A DNA stretch of 64,000 bases from Streptosporangium canum (GTDB lineage Bacteria > Actinomycetota > Actinomycetes > Streptosporangiales > Streptosporangiaceae): NCBI RefSeq assembly GCF_900113865.1, contig NZ_FOQY01000011.1, positions 185,776 to 249,775 on the forward strand, written 5' to 3'. Every line of letters starts with the position of its first letter. Position 1 is the stretch's first letter. Shown in pieces: positions 61,578 through 64,000 of this stretch. The notes under the pieces were generated by a model, which worked only from the letters and a program-made list of their open reading frames with translations, searched no databases and was not told the origin of the DNA. Made by a program: the position numbers and the translations under genes.

Positions 61578-61769
61578 ATGGCGATCGGGACATTGGGCGG
61601 GATCACCCCGCTGGGGCTGCCCGAGGAATGGCCGGTGCTGGTGGACGAGGCCGTGGCGGCCCATCCGGGCGTCGTGATCGGCAGTGGCGTCCGGCACTCC
61701 AAGCTGGCGCTGCCGGGCGCGGTGCTCGCGGACCTGAAAACCGCGGAGGTCCTCCGCCTGGCGAACTGA
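61578..61769 (+). CDS. Short YbaK/EbsC-like protein (C-terminal half only)
   Basis: 63 residues reading IGTLGGITPLGLPEEWPVLVDEAVAAHPGVVIGSGVRHSKLALPGAVLADL, the C-terminal half of the YbaK aminoacyl-tRNA deacylase fold. The N-terminal half, including the catalytic Lys, is absent. Yet the ATG has an excellent GGAGGA ribosome site and a TAAAGT hexamer 30 bp upstream, so it may be expressed. Either a decayed gene or a stand-alone micro-protein. Confidence 0.6.
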   Translation: MAIGTLGGITPLGLPEEWPVLVDEAVAAHPGVVIGSGVRHSKLALPGAVLADLKTAEVLRLAN

Positions 61770-61900
61770 CGCCGAAAAGAGATTGAGTGTTACCGGGGTT
61801 TGGGAAACCGTTGAAGCCTGGCAGACGTTGTTCAAACGGAGAATATGGCCTGATGGTTCATCTCATGGGCGGTGTTTAAGCCGGTATGGTTCTTCATGCC

Positions 61901-64000
61901 ATGAATCAGGACGACCGACTGGGCCCCTACCGACTGCTCCGGCGGCTCGGTGAGGGCGGCATGGGCGTGGTCCACCTCGCCGTCGACCCTCAGGGGCGGC
62001 AGGTGGCGGTGAAGGTCCTGCGAGCGGAGGTGGCGGGCGACGACGTCGCGCGGCGCCGGCTCTCGCGGGAGGTGGAGACCATGCGGCGGGTGCGCAGCGA
62101 GCACATCGCCGAGGTCCTCGACGCCGACGTGACCGGCCACCGGCCCTACATCGTGACCCGATACGTCCCCGGCCAGCCGCTGGACGAGCTCATCAAGCAG
62201 GACGGTCCGATGGGGCTGCCCGCGCTGCTCAAGGTCGCGCACGGGGTGGCCGCGGCGCTGGCCGCCGTGCACTCCGTCGGCGTCATCCACCGCGACCTCA
62301 AGCCGGGCAACGTCCTCATCCTGGACGGCCAGCCCGTCCTCATCGACTTCGGCATCGCGCAGGCCGTGGACGCCACCAGGCTCACCCAGACCGGCATGTT
62401 CATCGGCACGCCCGGCTACCTCGCCCCCGAGATCATCGAGGGTCACGAGGCGGGTCCCGAGGTGGACGTGCACGCCTGGGCGGGCACGCTGGTCTTCGCG
62501 GCCACCGGCCAGCCGCCCTTCGGCAAGGGCACGCTGGAGATGATCTTCTACAACATCACCGCGGGCAAGGCGGACGTGGACGCCGTCCCGGCGCCGCTCC
62601 AGCCGGTGCTGCGGGCCGCGCTCCAGCGTGACCCGGCCAGGCGGCCCAGGGCCACCGAGCTGGCCGCGCAGGTGGAGCGCCTGCTGCCCAGGGCGGGCCG
62701 GTCCCGGGTGCCCGACGAGATCACCACGGTCTCGCACTTCGACGACCCCGGCCACGGCGGGCCGGGGGGCCAGGGCTTTCCCGGCGTCCCGGCCGGTCAG
62801 GGGTTCCTCGGCGGTGACGGCTCGCCCTCCAGGCCGGGCGTCCAGGGCTTCTCCACGGGGTCCGGCGTGCCGGGCCGCGCGGGTGACCCCGGCGACGTGC
62901 CGACCCCGGTTGCCTCCCGTCCGGGCCTCTCCTCGCAGTCCACGCCATGGCCCCCGGCCCCGGCGGCGCAGCCGCGCGAATACGTCTCGCTGCTGGGCGA
63001 GCAGCCGCCCGACCCGTCGCCCACCCGCCGGGTGACGGCCGAGGAGCTGCGTCAGGCGGCGGCGGCCCAGCAGGCCTCCTACGACCTGCCCACCGGCATG
63101 CTCAGCCCCGAGGACATCCCCACCCGGAACCGTTTCCCCGCCGGTGACCAGCCCGGGACCGACCGATCCGGGGCCGACCGGTCCGGGGCCGACGCCGGCC
63201 GGCTGGCGGCCACGGCACCCGTGGCCGACGGTGACATCCCGACCCAGCGGGTCCGCCCCCAGGACCTGGCGGAATACATCCGCGGCCAGGCCCCGCAGCC
63301 GGGCCGCCCCGCGCAGCCGGGTCACGTCCCGCAGCCGTACCCGCAGCAGCAGGCCGCGTTCGAGCAGACGCCGCACGTCCGGCAGCCCGCGCCGCCGCCC
63401 TACTCCTACCCGCCGCAACCCCAGGCGCCCGTTTCGCCGCACCCCGGCCAGCGGCCGGGCCACATGTTGCAGCGTTCCAAGGCGTACGGCGTGGCGAGCG
63501 GGATGATCATGATCGTCGTGGCGGTCGCGGCGGTCCTCGCGCCGATCGTCGTCGCCGCCGTGGTGATCCCGGCCGCCATCCTGCTCCGGGCCGCCGACAT
63601 CGCCCAGCCCAGGCTCAACACCCGCCGTGCGGCGGGTGAGGCCGCCGCCGACGTCTTCCGGGTGTTCGGCCAGCCGGCCGCGCTCCTGAAGTCGGTGGGC
63701 ATCACCGCCGCGCTGGTGCCGTACGCGCTGATCCTCGGCCTGCCGGTGACGCTGCTGCTCACCGTGGTCGCCACGAAGATGTCCCCGGCCAACGCGCTGA
63801 GCTGGGGCGCGGGGGTCGCGCTCTGGACGGTCTGCGCGGGCCCCGGGGTGGAGGGCCCCGGACGCCAGATGCGACGTACCCTGGCATCAATGCTGCCTTC
63901 GCGCAGCGCGGCCATGATCGTGGCCTCGATGCTCGGCGCGTTGGCCGCCCTCATGATTCTTATCGCGATCGGCACCGTGGGGGACGGGGCACGACAGGCG
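61901..64000 (+). CDS. Ser/Thr protein kinase, membrane-linked, partial
   Basis: 700 residues before the window ends. Kinase domain (10-270): Gly loop RLGEGGMGVVHLA, Lys38 in VAVKVL, catalytic HRDLKPGN, DFG in LIDFGIAQ, and GTPGYLAPEII. Then a long Pro/Gln/Gly-rich linker (270-510) with several TR and TT motifs that could be phosphosites, and C-terminal membrane helices from about residue 525. No PASTA domains are seen so far. The ATG at 61901 has no ribosome site; the TATGGT at 61885 may be its -10. Confidence 0.9.
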   Translation, partial: MNQDDRLGPYRLLRRLGEGGMGVVHLAVDPQGRQVAVKVLRAEVAGDDVARRRLSREVETMRRVRSEHIAEVLDADVTGHRPYIVTRYVPGQPLDELIKQDGPMGLPALLKVAHGVAAALAAVHSVGVIHRDLKPGNVLILDGQPVLIDFGIAQAVDATRLTQTGMFIGTPGYLAPEIIEGHEAGPEVDVHAWAGTLVFAATGQPPFGKGTLEMIFYNITAGKADVDAVPAPLQPVLRAALQRDPARRPRATELAAQVERLLPRAGRSRVPDEITTVSHFDDPGHGGPGGQGFPGVPAGQGFLGGDGSPSRPGVQGFSTGSGVPGRAGDPGDVPTPVASRPGLSSQSTPWPPAPAAQPREYVSLLGEQPPDPSPTRRVTAEELRQAAAAQQASYDLPTGMLSPEDIPTRNRFPAGDQPGTDRSGADRSGADAGRLAATAPVADGDIPTQRVRPQDLAEYIRGQAPQPGRPAQPGHVPQPYPQQQAAFEQTPHVRQPAPPPYSYPPQPQAPVSPHPGQRPGHMLQRSKAYGVASGMIMIVVAVAAVLAPIVVAAVVIPAAILLRAADIAQPRLNTRRAAGEAAADVFRVFGQPAALLKSVGITAALVPYALILGLPVTLLLTVVATKMSPANALSWGAGVALWTVCAGPGVEGPGRQMRRTLASMLPSRSAAMIVASMLGALAALMILIAIGTVGDGARQA

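Overview
This is chromosomal DNA of very high GC (about 70%) with strong G/C at third codon positions, many GTG/TTG starts, GTGA/TTGA/ATGA stop-start overlaps, GlgE-type alpha-glucan enzymes, an XRE/DUF397 pair, and Pro-Thr linkers in secreted enzymes. Together these point to a filamentous actinobacterium. The style of the small CRWC protein next to the XRE/DUF397 genes suggests Streptosporangiaceae (Streptosporangium, Nonomuraea or a relative). That genus-level placement is an inference.

Layout. 0-5 kb: secreted degradative enzymes, namely two paralogous subtilisin-like proteases flanking a CBM2-GH18 chitinase that carries a palindromic operator. 5-7.6 kb: glgB. 7.8-20 kb: accessory and regulatory genes. 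These include a DUF4328 membrane protein, a copper amine oxidase apparently split over two overlapping ORFs, a remnant of an RloA/RloB-type locus, an ACT-domain protein, an XRE/DUF397/HATPase set, a VapBC45-like toxin-antitoxin, and MerR and ROK regulators. 20-24.3 kb: a scar zone of broken genes (flavin monooxygenase, Tn3-family transposase, serine hydrolase, LuxR response regulator, probable adenosine deaminase) between intact genes for a phytase-like esterase and a CPBP protease. 24.2-30.2 kb: an acyltransferase, a convergent overlapping two-component pair whose kinase holds a duplicated sensor module, and a membrane-anchored serine hydrolase.

30.2-38.4 kb is the core alpha-glucan locus: glgE-treS-mak on the minus strand, divergent from glgP. 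TreS and maltokinase would turn trehalose into maltose 1-phosphate, GlgE polymerises it, GlgB (23 kb away here) branches it, and GlgP plus a debranching enzyme (50.7-52.8 kb, followed by a GT4 glycosyltransferase) recycle it. 38.6-42.2 kb: a secreted muramoyl-alanine amidase and a FAD oxidoreductase interrupted by a Pro-Gly-Ala microsatellite.

42.8-50.6 kb: a divergent cluster around an iron-box-like site, with a flippase/GT2 fusion on one side and epimerase - GT-C membrane glycosyltransferase - ferric iron ABC transporter (three genes) on the other. 54.4-57.2 kb: rsgA with a possible leader peptide, a coupled GNAT gene, and an enoyl-CoA hydratase. 57.5-61.5 kb: a tightly coupled four-gene operon (coiled-coil protein, PP-loop ATPase, M55 D-aminopeptidase, Tat-exported amine/amino-acid oxidase) of unknown purpose. 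The window ends inside a Ser/Thr protein kinase. No rRNA, tRNA, CRISPR array or intact mobile element was seen.
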